Origin: an uncultured Methylophaga sp.
GTDB taxonomy: Bacteria > Pseudomonadota > Gammaproteobacteria > Nitrosococcales > Methylophagaceae
DNA: 5,399 bases
Assembly: GCA_947631375.1 (NCBI GenBank)
Contig: CANRLD010000128.1
Span: 1-5,399, forward strand
Reading direction: 5' to 3'
The notes below the pieces were generated by a model that saw nothing but the letters and a program-made list of their open reading frames with translations, was not told where the DNA came from and made no database searches. Made by a program: the position numbers and the translations under genes. Of this stretch, positions 5,317 through 5,399 are shown in pieces (position 1 is the first letter of the stretch; the number at the start of each line of letters is the position of its first letter).

Positions 5317-5399
5317 ATGTCTAAGGCAAAATTTGAACGTACAAAACCCCACGTAAACGTGGGCACTATTGGTCACGTAGACCATGGTAAAACTACCCT
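5317..5399 (+). CDS. tuf: Elongation factor Tu (N-terminal 27 codons, cut by window end)
   Basis: EF-Tu is the GTPase that carries aminoacyl-tRNA to the ribosomal A site. Only the first 27 codons are present. The product starts MSKAKFERTKPHVNVGTIGH and contains the G1 nucleotide-binding loop GHVDHGKT (residues 19-26), diagnostic of EF-Tu. The ATG at 5317 gives the standard EF-Tu N-terminus and has a good ribosome site. Its position directly after tRNA-Tyr, Gly and Thr matches the tufB locus of enteric bacteria (thrU-tyrU-glyT-thrT-tufB), so co-transcription with the tRNAs is likely. A second tuf copy elsewhere in the genome is common in this group but cannot be seen here. Confidence 0.98.
   Translation, partial: MSKAKFERTKPHVNVGTIGHVDHGKTT

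Overview
The window comes from a bacterial chromosome, most likely a gammaproteobacterium. The evidence is the gene set ubiE-ubiJ-ubiB (aerobic ubiquinone synthesis; UbiJ is essentially proteobacterial), hslVU with a DUF971 gene directly behind it, and a tRNA-Tyr/Gly/Thr cluster leading into tuf, the arrangement of the tufB locus in enteric bacteria. Base composition looks moderate. HslV starts with a six-residue leader (MEQYRG) rather than the bare Met-Thr of E. coli or Pseudomonas. Genus cannot be decided from the sequence alone.

Layout. Positions 1-4792 hold six genes on the minus strand, transcribed right to left: hslV, hslU, a DUF971 gene, ubiE, ubiJ and ubiB (cut by the left edge). Gaps are tiny: hslV/hslU overlap by 4 nt (ATGA), hslU/DUF971 are 8 nt apart, DUF971/ubiE 12 nt, ubiE/ubiJ 3 nt, and ubiJ/ubiB overlap by 1 nt (TAATG). 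They read as one operon with extensive translational coupling. Positions 4793-4960 are a divergent control region. From 4961 rightward on the plus strand lie tRNA-Tyr(GTA), tRNA-Gly(TCC) and tRNA-Thr(GGT), all with encoded CCA, then a 78-nt leader holding a terminator-like hairpin, then the first 27 codons of tuf (EF-Tu), cut by the right edge.

How the genes work together. HslV and HslU form the ATP-dependent HslUV protease. UbiE is the C-methyltransferase of ubiquinone/menaquinone synthesis. UbiJ is the SCP2-domain lipid-binding scaffold of the soluble Ubi complex, and UbiB is the atypical kinase/ATPase that supports delivery of the lipid precursor. The DUF971 protein has no settled function. 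The plus-strand transcript supplies tRNAs and EF-Tu for translation.

Novelty. I found no mobile element, CRISPR array, defence system, phage gene or broken gene. This is a conserved housekeeping region, and I do not think it contains a new system. The points most worth a second look are the cysteine-free DUF971 protein, the hairpin before tuf, the N-terminal leader of HslV and the divergent control region.
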